Positions 17,500 through 26,386 of a DNA stretch of 64,000 nucleotides are shown here, in pieces. The notes under the pieces are model-generated. The model was not told the DNA's origin. It did no database searches and was given only the letters and a program-made list of their open reading frames with translations. Numbering within the stretch: the stretch's first letter is position 1; the number at the start of each line of letters is the position of its first letter. The stretch is taken from contig NZ_SNWX01000008.1 of assembly GCF_004362045.1 (NCBI RefSeq), forward strand, positions 1 through 64,000. Direction: 5' to 3'. The translations under genes and the position numbers were made by a program. This stretch comes from Halanaerobium saccharolyticum (GTDB lineage Bacteria; Bacillota; Halanaerobiia; Halanaerobiales; Halanaerobiaceae).

Positions 17500-19293
17500 C
17501 TACTGAGATTTATAAATAGCTCTTCCTTTTGCAGGAATATCTATTTCCAGATAATTTTTACCTTCCTCAGCTTCTTGTATCTCAAGTTCTGCTCCAATTT
17601 TCTTTTCATCAGAGGAGTAGACACAGATAAATTTTTCGCCGGGAAGATGAATTTCACTGTCAATTAAAACTTTTGCTTTTTGGGCTATTTCTAATTCACA
17701 GTTTACTGCTAATAAAAATTCATCCTGACTGAAGATCCTTGACCAGGCAATAATTTCTCTGCATCTTGTCTGATCTGCCTGGGGAAGGTGAAAATTGTTA
17801 GTTTTTAAGTCTGATATTTCCCTTAAATACTGTCTGCCCAATCTGAGATTGATATACTCATTTCTAAGTTCAGCCAGTTTTTTCATTTCCTGATATACAG
17901 GATGCTCTCTGTTAAAAAAGCTTTTGTTTCTGGTTCTAAATGCACCAAATTCTCCTCCAAACATTGATTCTCTAACATATTTGTCATGGTCGCCACTGCC
18001 GTCAAATCCCTGTTCAGTTCCATAATAGATGCAGGGAATTCCAGCGGTGAAAAAGTTTAAGAAGATAGCATTTTTAAGCAGAGAAGCTGTTTTTTTATCT
18101 GCTGTAAAACGCTCTTTATGCTTAGGCTTATATACCATATCATGGTCATCAAACATTGTAATAACTCTTTTATGATACCACTGGTTTTCACCTTCACTTA
18201 AAACCTGAGAATTTGTAAAAATTGAGAAATAGTTTTCGGCTGAAGAATATCCCTTGGCTACATTTTCAAGGGTTTCCGGGATTTTGTTGATGCCGAGAGC
18301 TGCATCAAGACCTGTGTTTTCACAGATGGACTTTGCAAATTCCATGCCACCTGTAATTTCTCCTAATATATAAAAATCTTTTTTTCCGAGAGTTTGAGTA
18401 AATTCTTTAATTTCTGTGACAAAAAAACGTACAGCACCAGGATCCAGGTGTTTTACTGTGTCCAGTCTAAAACCATCTAAGTCTGCATATGCTATCCAGT
18501 ATTTATAGCATTCTGTTAAAGTCTTTAAGGCTTCTGAGGGCTTATAATCATCTACCCTGCCAGAACCGGTATTAATGTTTTTTAAAGAAAAAAAGTCTCC
18601 CTCCCTAAATTCGGGGTCACTGTCCCAGTCTCTAATATAACCTTTTTTGCTGAAGGTAGCTAAATTAAAAATTTCTTCAGGCCAGACTCCTCCTTCAGGC
18701 CAGACAGTGCTGTAGTCAGGATTATTTGGATCAATAGCTGCTTTTCCATTTTTATCTCTGAATGCTTTAACAGGATATTCTTCCCCGTTATAGAAGGGAT
18801 CTTCTGCATCATAAGCAAAGACATCAGCTGTGTGGTTGATTATCACATCAAGGATAATATAGATTCCTTTTTTATGTGCCTCATCAACCAGATTCTTGAG
18901 CTCATCTTTGGTGCCAAAATGGGGATCAATCTGTAAAAAGTTCTGGGTTCCATAGCCGTGATAATTGTTTGAGTAAACAGGCTGTTTAAGGACCGGGCTG
19001 ATCCAGAGCACACTTATTCCCAATTCTTTGAGATAGTCCAGCTTATCTGTTATCCCTTTTAAGGTGCCTCCAATCCATTTTTCTCCGCTGTCAAGCCACT
19101 TCTGCCTGGCTGCCTCAGTTTTTAAGGCATTTTCATAATCATTTTTTTGATCATAGAGGGGATATTCTTTTTCAGATGCAAATCTATCTACAAGCAGAAA
19201 ATAAAAGATCTGTTCATCCCAGGCTTCCGGAGACTTCTGATATTTTCTTTTTTCAGTAATTTCTTTTAAATTAAAATCCTCTATACTTTTCAT
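17500..19293 (-). CDS. Intracellular GH13 alpha-amylase family enzyme
   Basis: The 597-residue glycosidase has all four GH13 blocks: DVIINH (149-154), GFRLDTVKH with nucleophile Asp278, ILGEITG with acid/base Glu312, and FDDHD with the transition-state Asp385. There is no signal peptide. An N-terminal segment before the barrel and a C-terminal beta domain are present. It probably acts on imported maltodextrins or a related alpha-glucan; cyclodextrinase or oligo-1,6-glucosidase activity cannot be told apart. GGAGG precedes the ATG. The GNAT gene follows in the same direction. Confidence 0.9.
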   Translation of the reverse strand: MKSIEDFNLKEITEKRKYQKSPEAWDEQIFYFLLVDRFASEKEYPLYDQKNDYENALKTEAARQKWLDSGEKWIGGTLKGITDKLDYLKELGISVLWISPVLKQPVYSNNYHGYGTQNFLQIDPHFGTKDELKNLVDEAHKKGIYIILDVIINHTADVFAYDAEDPFYNGEEYPVKAFRDKNGKAAIDPNNPDYSTVWPEGGVWPEEIFNLATFSKKGYIRDWDSDPEFREGDFFSLKNINTGSGRVDDYKPSEALKTLTECYKYWIAYADLDGFRLDTVKHLDPGAVRFFVTEIKEFTQTLGKKDFYILGEITGGMEFAKSICENTGLDAALGINKIPETLENVAKGYSSAENYFSIFTNSQVLSEGENQWYHKRVITMFDDHDMVYKPKHKERFTADKKTASLLKNAIFLNFFTAGIPCIYYGTEQGFDGSGDHDKYVRESMFGGEFGAFRTRNKSFFNREHPVYQEMKKLAELRNEYINLRLGRQYLREISDLKTNNFHLPQADQTRCREIIAWSRIFSQDEFLLAVNCELEIAQKAKVLIDSEIHLPGEKFICVYSSDEKKIGAELEIQEAEEGKNYLEIDIPAKGRAIYKSQ

Positions 19294-19463
19294 AAGCTGC
19301 CTCCTTATGTTTTAGGCATTATCTATTATTTATATTCTGCAAAATTATTACTTTTCCTTTAATAAACTGCTGGAATAGAGCTAAAAAAGGAATAGATTTC
19401 TTTTTGAAGAATAAGATATTAGTAGAGATTTTATTAAAATAACAGAAAAGAGAGGTGCTAAAA

Positions 19464-20171
19464 ATGGAAGATAAAAAGGATAAATTTATTGAAATGTTTA
19501 ATGAACTATATGAACATCTAAAAGAGGTCAATAACTGGGACACATCTTTTTACAGTCTGCTCCATCAAGGCCGCAATAATGATTATATAATTAGAAAGTA
19601 CAGAGATGAACTTGATACCGTAAGGGAGGTTAGAAACTCAATTGCCCACAACAATGAATATTATTTTTTACCCAGCAGCTCGTTATACACTTTATTAGAA
19701 GAGATTTTAGAAAAAGTGATAGATTCGCCTAAAATCAGTGATTTTATTGATGATAATTTGATGGTAATTAAGGAAGATACCTCAATCATTAAAACAATTC
19801 AGGATATGAAAAAACATGATTATGATCAAATTCCGGTAGTAGATCAAAAGGGGAAGTACATTGAATTGCTGACCACAAATACAATTATTAGATGGATGGG
19901 AGATTTAAAGTCAGCTCAGAGCGCTAAGCTGATTATTGAGGATGTTCAGATCAAAGAAGTTCTAAATTATGCAGAAGAAGATGAAGTCTGCGAATTTATT
20001 TCGAAAAACAGCAAACTGGATACTTTAATTGATAAGCATGAGTCAATAATTAAAGCTGGAAATAAAATTGATGCTTTTTTGATAACTGAAAACGGGAGCA
20101 AAGAAGAAGTGCTGCAGGGAATTATTACCGACTGGGAGATACCGGAAATTTATAATAAGTTGAGTATTTAA
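19464..20171 (+). CDS. HEPN-like domain plus paired CBS domains
   Basis: The 235-residue protein has an all-helical N-terminal part (residues 1-85) with R57-N-S-I-A-H62, the Rx4H signature of HEPN RNases and HEPN-like domains. Two CBS motifs follow (about 88-150 and 158-230), for example QDMKKHDYDQIPVVDQKGKYIELLT split over the first. CBS pairs bind adenosine nucleotides and often gate an attached domain. A nucleotide-gated RNase is inferred and untested. The start at 19464 follows AGAGGTG. There is no partner antitoxin nearby. Confidence 0.75.
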   Translation: MEDKKDKFIEMFNELYEHLKEVNNWDTSFYSLLHQGRNNDYIIRKYRDELDTVREVRNSIAHNNEYYFLPSSSLYTLLEEILEKVIDSPKISDFIDDNLMVIKEDTSIIKTIQDMKKHDYDQIPVVDQKGKYIELLTTNTIIRWMGDLKSAQSAKLIIEDVQIKEVLNYAEEDEVCEFISKNSKLDTLIDKHESIIKAGNKIDAFLITENGSKEEVLQGIITDWEIPEIYNKLSI

Positions 20172-20184
20172 GGGGAACAGACAG

Positions 20185-20262
20185 TTGTCAAATGATGGCA
20201 TTAGTGATGGCATTGATGATGCTATAAAGGATGGCATTGAGTTGGCATCGGCAATTCTCTAG
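20185..20262 (+). CDS. Possible 25-residue peptide in a period-12 repeat
   Basis: A TTG at 20185 opens a frame of 25 codons ending at TAG 20260-20262. It encodes a repetitive amphipathic peptide with four Asp-Gly-Ile or Asp-Ala-Ile steps and a Leu-rich end. AAGGGG lies 9 nt upstream. The coding sense may simply reflect the underlying 12-nt repeat, so this is weakly supported. Confidence 0.25.
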   Translation: MSNDGISDGIDDAIKDGIELASAIL

Positions 20263-20316
20263 AACCAGAACTAGCTCTAGAACTAGCTCTAGAACTAACT
20301 CCAGTTCCAAAACTAG
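20194..20316. repeat. Period-12 tandem repeats
   Basis: Units of GATGGCATTGAT type fill 20194-20253 (five imperfect copies). They are followed by CTCTAGAACTAG-type units at 20257-20316, two of them separated from a perfect copy at 20275-20286 by single changes. The two families share the same 12-nt period. Confidence 0.75.
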
Positions 20317-20321
20317 ATCAA

Positions 20322-20350
20322 TAAAACGTTTTACTTACTAAATCGTTTTA
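20322..20350. promoter_or_regulatory. Tandem LacI-type operators for the GH3 gene
   Basis: TAAAACGTTTTA (20322-20333) is a perfect palindrome with a central CG, as in LacI/GalR-family operators. TAAATCGTTTTA (20339-20350) is a second copy with one mismatch, 17 bp away on the same face after about 1.6 turns. They lie 83-111 bp before the GH3 start codon. The cognate repressor is not in this window. Confidence 0.65.
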
Positions 20351-20432
20351 TGTTACAATAACATAGTACTTTATAAATTTTAGCATAAAACTATATGCAA
20401 TAATTATGATATTAAAAGTAAGGAGAGTTCAA

Positions 20433-23180
20433 ATGAAAAAAGTTAAACTTGATATGAAAAAATATGCAGCACTTTCTAGACAGGCAGCAGCAGAAGGCTG
20501 TGTACTGTTGAGAAATGAAGATCAGGCACTTCCAATTAAAACGGGAGAGAAAGTGTCTGTTTTTGGTAGAATTCAATTTGACTATTATAAAAGCGGTACC
20601 GGTTCTGGTGGACTGGTTAATACTGAATATGTAGTTGGCATTTTAGATGCTTTAAAGGCGAATGATGAGCTTGCTCTTAACCAGGAACTGATGGCTACAT
20701 ATGAAGAATGGCTGGAGGATAACCCCTTTGATCACGGTGAGGGCTGGGCGCAGGAACCCTGGTCTCAGAAAGAGATGCCGGTCAGTGATGAACTGGCGAA
20801 AAAGTCAGCTGCAGAATCTGATCTCGCAGTCATTATTTTAGGTCGGACAGCAGGAGAAGATAGAGATAACTCTGCCACTAAAGGAAGTTACTATCTGACA
20901 GATACTGAAGAAGAGATGCTGGCAGAGGTAACCAAAGCCTTTGATCGAGTCGCAGTAGTCTTAAATGTAGGTAACATAATTGATATGAAATGGGTGGGTA
21001 AATATCAGCCCGAGGCAGTTCTTTATGCCTGGCATGGAGGAATGGAAGGTGGAAATGGTACTGTAGATGTACTGACTGGAAAGGTAAATCCTTCCGGAAA
21101 GCTCAGTGATACCATTGCTTATGATCTTGAAGATTATCCTTCCATGGATGATTTCGGTAATAAGGATACTTTATTATATAAAGAAGATATTTATGTAGGT
21201 TACAGATATTTTGAAACAGCAGCCAAAGACAGGGTTATCTACCCCTTTGGTTATGGACTGTCCTACACAGAATTTAATCAAGATATTATTTCTTTCGCTG
21301 AAAAGGAAGATCTGTTTTCTATAGAAGTTGAAGTAAGAAACACTGGTGATAGATCAGGAAAAGAAGTAGTTCAGATCTATGCCAGTAAACCTTTAGGCAA
21401 GCTGGGGAAAGCAGCTAGAACTTTAGAAGCCTTTGCTAAAACCAATTTACTGGAGCCGGGTGAAAGTCAGAAATTAAGCTTGAGCTTTCCTAAAAAGCAG
21501 CTGGCCTCCTATGATGACAGCGGCATAACCGGCCATAAATCTTCCTATGTTTTAGAAGCAGGTGAGTATAAAATTTATGCTGGCGGTGATGTGCGCAATA
21601 CTGAACTGGCCGGCAGCTTTGAAATTAAAACACTTCAGGTTATAGAAGAACTTGAGGAAGCATGTGCACCGGTAGAATCTTTTGAACGTTTAAAGGTTGA
21701 GCCAGATGGAAAAATTTCAAAAGAAGAGGTACCACAGAGAACTGTAGATTTGAATGCCCGGATAGCTGCTGATCGCCCTCAGGCAATTTCCTATACAGGT
21801 GATCAGGGAATAAAGCTCAAAGATGTTTATCAGAATCAGGCTTCCCTGGAAGATTTTATAGCTCAGCTGAGTGACGAGGATCTGGCCTGTCTGATGCGGG
21901 GTGAAGGAATGAATTCTCCGAGAGTAACTCCCGGTACTGCTGCCGCTTTTGGTGGAGTAAGTGAGAACCTTGTTGACTTTGGAATTCCTGCTGCCTCTGC
22001 TGCTGATGGACCTTCCGGAATTAGAATGGACTGTGGTACAACTGCTTTCAGTCTGCCAAACGGAACATCTTTAGCCTGTACTTTTAATTTAGATTTAGTA
22101 GGTGAACTATTTGATCTGATGGGGCAGGAGCTTCTGGCAAATCAAATTGAAACCCTCTTAGGACCTGGAATGAATATTCATCGGACACCTTTGAACGGTC
22201 GTAACTTTGAATACTTTTCCGAAGACCCACTTCTGACCGGTAAAATGGCAGCAGTTCAGCTTAAAGCCATGAATAAGTATCAGGTCACAGGAACAGTAAA
22301 ACATTATGTTGCTAATAATCAGGAAGCTCATCGACACGATGTAAATGCTGTTGTATCCGAAAGAGCCTTAAGAGAAATTTATCTAAAAGGCTTTGAAATT
22401 GCAGTTAAAGAGGGTGAAGCAGCATCCATTATGTCTACCTATGGTGGCTTAAATGGAATCTGGACAGCCGGAAACTATGATCTCCTGACTACGATTTTAA
22501 GAGACGAATGGGGCTTTGAGGGGATTGTAATGACTGACTGGTGGGCCAGAATCAATGAAGAAGGCGAAAAAGCCAGAAAAGGAAATACTATTCCTATGGT
22601 TCGAGCCCAGAATGATTTATACATGGTTAATGAGAATCCTGTAGAAAATAGTGCTGATGATAATACTTTAGCAGGCCTGAAAGAAGGAAAAATCACCAGA
22701 GGAGAGCTACAGCGTAATGTAGCTAATATCCTGAACTTTATAATGGATTCAGCTGTGATGGAAAGATATCTTAGTGGTCCAGGTGAAGAATCAGCTGCAG
22801 CAGAGAGTAATGATGAGCCAGGAAATGTGATGGAATATTATGATCTGGCTGAGGTAGAGGCTATTGATCTTTCAGATGTAGATACTGCAAAAGGGGAATC
22901 AGTGGTCTTTGGTATAATTAGAGATGAAAAAGGAATTTATAAGCTGAATCTTGAAATGAAAGCCAGTGGAGGAGAACATGCTCAGATTCCTGTTTCCTTA
23001 TTTCTAAATAACAAATTAGACTCGACAATTACTTTAAATGGTACTGGAGAATGGAAGACAGTAGAAAAAGAGATAAATCTCTGGAGTAAAAACAATTACC
23101 TTAAACTCTATTTTGCTCAAAGTGGAATGGAACTTGGAAAAATGAAGATTAAATTTGAAAAAAAAGTTGAGTCAGATTAA
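20433..23180 (+). CDS. GH3 beta-glucosidase with inverted domain order
   Basis: The 915-residue glycosidase has the GH3 C-terminal (alpha/beta sandwich) domain first, with VLLRNED and GRTAGEDRDNS blocks, then a fibronectin III-like domain (about 310-400), then the catalytic barrel with KHYVANNQE and nucleophile Asp702 in VMTDWW. A 95-residue beta-rich tail resembling a carbohydrate-binding module ends it. This permuted order is known in a subgroup of GH3 beta-glucosidases. No signal peptide is present, so it acts on imported oligosaccharides. AAGGAGAG precedes ATG 20433. LacI-type operators lie upstream. Confidence 0.92.
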   Translation: MKKVKLDMKKYAALSRQAAAEGCVLLRNEDQALPIKTGEKVSVFGRIQFDYYKSGTGSGGLVNTEYVVGILDALKANDELALNQELMATYEEWLEDNPFDHGEGWAQEPWSQKEMPVSDELAKKSAAESDLAVIILGRTAGEDRDNSATKGSYYLTDTEEEMLAEVTKAFDRVAVVLNVGNIIDMKWVGKYQPEAVLYAWHGGMEGGNGTVDVLTGKVNPSGKLSDTIAYDLEDYPSMDDFGNKDTLLYKEDIYVGYRYFETAAKDRVIYPFGYGLSYTEFNQDIISFAEKEDLFSIEVEVRNTGDRSGKEVVQIYASKPLGKLGKAARTLEAFAKTNLLEPGESQKLSLSFPKKQLASYDDSGITGHKSSYVLEAGEYKIYAGGDVRNTELAGSFEIKTLQVIEELEEACAPVESFERLKVEPDGKISKEEVPQRTVDLNARIAADRPQAISYTGDQGIKLKDVYQNQASLEDFIAQLSDEDLACLMRGEGMNSPRVTPGTAAAFGGVSENLVDFGIPAASAADGPSGIRMDCGTTAFSLPNGTSLACTFNLDLVGELFDLMGQELLANQIETLLGPGMNIHRTPLNGRNFEYFSEDPLLTGKMAAVQLKAMNKYQVTGTVKHYVANNQEAHRHDVNAVVSERALREIYLKGFEIAVKEGEAASIMSTYGGLNGIWTAGNYDLLTTILRDEWGFEGIVMTDWWARINEEGEKARKGNTIPMVRAQNDLYMVNENPVENSADDNTLAGLKEGKITRGELQRNVANILNFIMDSAVMERYLSGPGEESAAAESNDEPGNVMEYYDLAEVEAIDLSDVDTAKGESVVFGIIRDEKGIYKLNLEMKASGGEHAQIPVSLFLNNKLDSTITLNGTGEWKTVEKEINLWSKNNYLKLYFAQSGMELGKMKIKFEKKVESD

Positions 23181-23291
23181 CTCAGGCTTATTCAGGTAAA
23201 AAGTTTGATATTTATTCTGGTAAAAAAAGTTTTTTGGCGTATAATTTCAGATAGATTAGAGCTAAAAATTATTTTATTAAATTCATTTATG

Positions 23292-23300
23292 TGATATAAT
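23292..23300 (+). promoter_or_regulatory. Extended -10 promoter for DUF3307-SatD
   Basis: TGATATAAT is a perfect TGnTATAAT box. It would give a leader of about 180 nt before the DUF3307 gene. Confidence 0.6.
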
Positions 23301-23448
23301 TAATGTGAAATTAATATTAAAAATAAAGCGCAAGTAAAGGACTGATGAATATACTGATCATGTTAAAGTGGGAAACAAAAGGGCTTTTGAGAGAGAAGTA
23401 ATTAAAAAAGTTTGACTAATAAATATTAGTTTAAATGCCGACTTTATA

Positions 23449-23467
23449 AAAATATTAGATAAAATAC
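23449..23467. repeat. 19-bp direct repeat, left copy
   Basis: The 19-mer starting AAAATATTAGAT is repeated exactly at 25527-25545. The two copies bracket the DUF3307 and SatD genes. Confidence 0.8.
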
Positions 23468-23485
23468 TGGCACAGGAGGTTGCTT

Positions 23486-24250
23486 ATGCTTTATTCTTTA
23501 TTAATACTGGCTCATATTCTGGCAGATTTCACTTTTCAAAGTAATAATACAAGTAGAGATAAAAGAAAGTCAAATTTTGCTTTATTAAAACATGGAATAA
23601 TAGTATTTGTGATCTCCTATATTTTAACAATTTATTATTTTAGTTTATCTCATTTTCTTATGATATTATTACTATCTCTGCTGCATGTAGTTATTGATTA
23701 TACTAAGAACAGGCTAATTGACAAACTTGGGACCTTTAATTTGGAAATCTTTATTCTTGATCAGCTGCTTCACTTTTTAGTTATTTTTATAATAATTCCT
23801 CTTTTTAATCCTGCTCCTAACCTGGCACTGCTAGCTTTTTTCAAAAATATAACTAATATCTATTCATCTTTAGGATCTTTAACAGAAGCAAAAATGAGTT
23901 TTTTGCTAATTACTCTATCAGTAATAATTTTTAATTTTAAAGCTGCAACTATTCTGGTCAGAAAAACACTGAGCAAATACAAAAGTAATATAAGTCGCGA
24001 GGGTGATAAAGGAGAGGCAATTGGAAATTTAGAAAGAGTACTAATTATTATCTTTATGTTTTTTGAATATTATTCACTAATTGGTTTAATGTTTACCGCC
24101 AAATCACTGATCAGATTTAAAGAAATAGAAGTGAAAGCAGAAAAAAATTCTTCTTTTGTAGAATACTATTTAATAGGCTCCTTTATCAGTATTTTGATTG
24201 CAATTTCTACTGGTAGTTTGATTAAAATATTTTCATTTTTATGGAATTAG
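23486..24250 (+). CDS. DUF3307 membrane protein
   Basis: The 254-residue integral membrane protein has about seven hydrophobic segments and the DUF3307 N-terminal signature (HILADFTFQSN, then HVVIDYTKN). DUF3307 genes often sit next to SatD genes, as here, where SatD follows 12 bp later. The function is unknown. AGGAGG at 23474-23479 selects the ATG at 23486 over a TTG at 23480. Confidence 0.85.
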   Translation: MLYSLLILAHILADFTFQSNNTSRDKRKSNFALLKHGIIVFVISYILTIYYFSLSHFLMILLLSLLHVVIDYTKNRLIDKLGTFNLEIFILDQLLHFLVIFIIIPLFNPAPNLALLAFFKNITNIYSSLGSLTEAKMSFLLITLSVIIFNFKAATILVRKTLSKYKSNISREGDKGEAIGNLERVLIIIFMFFEYYSLIGLMFTAKSLIRFKEIEVKAEKNSSFVEYYLIGSFISILIAISTGSLIKIFSFLWN

Positions 24251-24262
24251 GAGGTAGGCCCG

Positions 24263-25525
24263 ATGAGTAAGGATTCAATTGTTGTAATTGGAGATATTAT
24301 TGATTCTAAAAAAATAGATAATCGAAAAAAGGTACAAAATGAACTAATTGAATTGTTAGCTAAGTTAAATCATGACTACCAGGATTATATAGAGGCACCT
24401 TTTAAAATTACTCTGGGAGATGAATTTTATGGTGTACTCAATAATTTTTCCCCAGTAATTAATATTCTTCAGATATTGGAAGTTGAATTTAGAGAAATTG
24501 ATTTTAGATTTGGTATTGGCCAGGGAGAATTTAATAATTATAATCAGGGAACTGCCTATGAAAATGCTCTTAAAGCAGTGAAAATTGCAAAAGATAAAAA
24601 ATTTAAGATCCACTTAATTTGTGTTAATAATGATAAGTATTTTCAAATAATAAATTTGATTTTACATTTATATTTCAGCATTTTTAATAAATTTACCTTC
24701 AATCAAAAATATATAATTTACAATCTAAGTAGAGGTAAAAAGCAGAAAGAAATTGCAGCTGATTTAGATAGCTCTCAGTCAAGTGTCAGTCAATCACTAA
24801 CAAATATTAACTGGAAACTCTTAGTTAAGTCTGTTTATTTTTTTAAAGAATTAACAGGTAATCGTAGAAAAATAGAAATCAATTTAAGAAGAGAGTATTT
24901 AGCATTAATAGGAGCTTATCCTCGCAAACTAAATGAGGGAAATAGGTTTAAAAATACATTAACAGAAATTAATGAGGATTATAGTGATCTAATTAGATCT
25001 AAATTCGTTTCAACTACCCTGTCTGATGAAGCTGAAGACCACTTTGAGTTTCAGGCGTTATTAAAAAAAGAAATTAAGAATTATCAAAAATTACTGTATT
25101 TACTGGTAGATCTATTTTATGAAATAGATGAATTATATGTGGGGCTTGGTTCAGGTAATATATCTACAGAGATTAAAGATCAGGCTTTAGGGATGGATGG
25201 CCCAGCTTTTTATAAAGCAAGAGAGGCCCTAAAAAAATCTTTTGTAGAAGGAATATCTTTAAATTTAATTGCAGATGAAAATTTAGCAGATACCAGTTTT
25301 TCAATAATTTTATCTCTGCTCATTGAATTCATCAAAAAATGGACAGCTCAGCAAAAAAAAGTTGTAGATTATAGAATAACAGGTTTAAGTCAAAATGAAA
25401 CCAAAGAAAAAATGGGGTTGTCAGCCCGTTCAACCATAGGAGGACACCTACTTAGAGCCGGGTGGAAGGAATATGATTATCTTGTAAAAAAGCTGGCTGA
25501 TTTATTAGCTAAAAATCCGCATTAA
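24263..25525 (+). CDS. SatD-family protein with two tandem SatD units
   Basis: The 420-residue protein is about twice the usual SatD length. Unit 1 (about 1-205) has the VIGDIIDSK start, a TLGDEFYG motif, GIGQGE and a C-terminal sigma-r4-like HTH (KEIAADLDSSQSSVSQSL). Unit 2 (about 210-420) repeats the plan with a degenerate start (LIGAYPRK), no GDEF (TTLSDEAEDHFEF), a full GLGSGNI...GMDGPAFYKARE block and a second HTH (SQNETKEKMGLSARSTI). Each half lacks something the other keeps. SatD was named from an acid-tolerance locus in Streptococcus; its biochemistry is unknown. AGGAGGT precedes the ATG. Confidence 0.85.
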   Translation: MSKDSIVVIGDIIDSKKIDNRKKVQNELIELLAKLNHDYQDYIEAPFKITLGDEFYGVLNNFSPVINILQILEVEFREIDFRFGIGQGEFNNYNQGTAYENALKAVKIAKDKKFKIHLICVNNDKYFQIINLILHLYFSIFNKFTFNQKYIIYNLSRGKKQKEIAADLDSSQSSVSQSLTNINWKLLVKSVYFFKELTGNRRKIEINLRREYLALIGAYPRKLNEGNRFKNTLTEINEDYSDLIRSKFVSTTLSDEAEDHFEFQALLKKEIKNYQKLLYLLVDLFYEIDELYVGLGSGNISTEIKDQALGMDGPAFYKAREALKKSFVEGISLNLIADENLADTSFSIILSLLIEFIKKWTAQQKKVVDYRITGLSQNETKEKMGLSARSTIGGHLLRAGWKEYDYLVKKLADLLAKNPH

Positions 25526-25526
25526 C

Positions 25527-25545
25527 AAAATATTAGATAAAATAC
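25527..25545. repeat. 19-bp direct repeat, right copy
   Basis: This is an exact copy of 23449-23467, starting 1 bp after the SatD stop codon. Confidence 0.8.
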
Positions 25546-25661
25546 CGACAATGACTGTATTGGCTTAAAAATCTTAAAGAAAGGGCTGAGAGGTATGCTG
25601 ATTCAGGCAACAGCTAAATTAAGATAGGAGTTACATTGGTAGGTTAAACTATTCCTGCAAA

Positions 25662-26354
25662 ATGACAGAAAGATATACAGTTAGATTTAATTTTAATCAG
25701 AAAGAAATTTATCAGTCTGAAATATCAAAAAAAATTAGCGATATACCGACCAAAGAAGATAATGAATTCTTTTATCCTAATGAGCGTTTAAAAGAAAAAT
25801 TAACCGAATATTATGGCGAAGATGATATTATTCAAAAACTCTATAACTGGCAGGATTACCATCTGCATGAATTTTTTGTCTATAGTAAAGAAAAAGATAA
25901 TTCAAAGTGCTGGAACCAGTCTGAATATCACCGGGAAGGTTATAAGGCTATTTTAAACCTTGCAGCAGATCAGAAAAATTTTGAATACAATAAATACGAG
26001 TTAAATTATGAGCAGGAGGATTTTAAGATGGCTCTTGAAAATGAAGTTAAACTTAAAGATGTTCTTCCTGCCAGAATTAAATATATTTATGATTATGGTG
26101 ATTTCTGGCATCACTACATCAAAACTGAAGAAATTATAGATGATTATAAGTCAAATAAGCCGACACTTCTGGAAGATGAAGGAACAGCTCCTCCGGAAGA
26201 TGTAGGAGGAGTAGGTGGTTTTAGTGAATTCATGCAAATTATTTCAAATCCAGATGATGAAGATTACGAGCCTATGCTGGAGTGGGCTGAAAGCCAGCGG
26301 TTTAAAGAATATGATCCGGAAGAGATAAAGTCTGACCTTGAACGTTATTATTAA
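25662..26354 (+). CDS. Plasmid pRiA4b ORF-3-like protein
   Basis: The 230-residue protein has the PF07929 pattern: a YDYGDFWHHYI strand, the APPEDVGGVGGFSEFM block and the WAESQRFKEYDPEE tail. Despite the family's old link to IS1096 TnpR, most members are chromosomal and uncharacterised. The ATG at 25662 has no nearby ribosome site; an ATT at 25635, 4 nt after AGGAG and in frame, is an alternative start. It leads a run of five same-strand small genes. Confidence 0.82.
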   Translation: MTERYTVRFNFNQKEIYQSEISKKISDIPTKEDNEFFYPNERLKEKLTEYYGEDDIIQKLYNWQDYHLHEFFVYSKEKDNSKCWNQSEYHREGYKAILNLAADQKNFEYNKYELNYEQEDFKMALENEVKLKDVLPARIKYIYDYGDFWHHYIKTEEIIDDYKSNKPTLLEDEGTAPPEDVGGVGGFSEFMQIISNPDDEDYEPMLEWAESQRFKEYDPEEIKSDLERYY

Positions 26355-26386
26355 TATTTACAAAATAATTTGGAGGGTTAAGTTTT

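Larger units (their letters stand above)
23181..23485. other. Intergenic region before the DUF3307-SatD pair
   Basis: The region contains the promoter at 23292-23300 and one copy of the 19-bp repeat at 23449-23467. No gene or known RNA fold was recognised in the long leader between them. Confidence 0.5.

Noticed and set aside
20194-20316. CRISPR-like array
   Set aside because: The period is 12 nt, there are no unique spacers and no cas genes.
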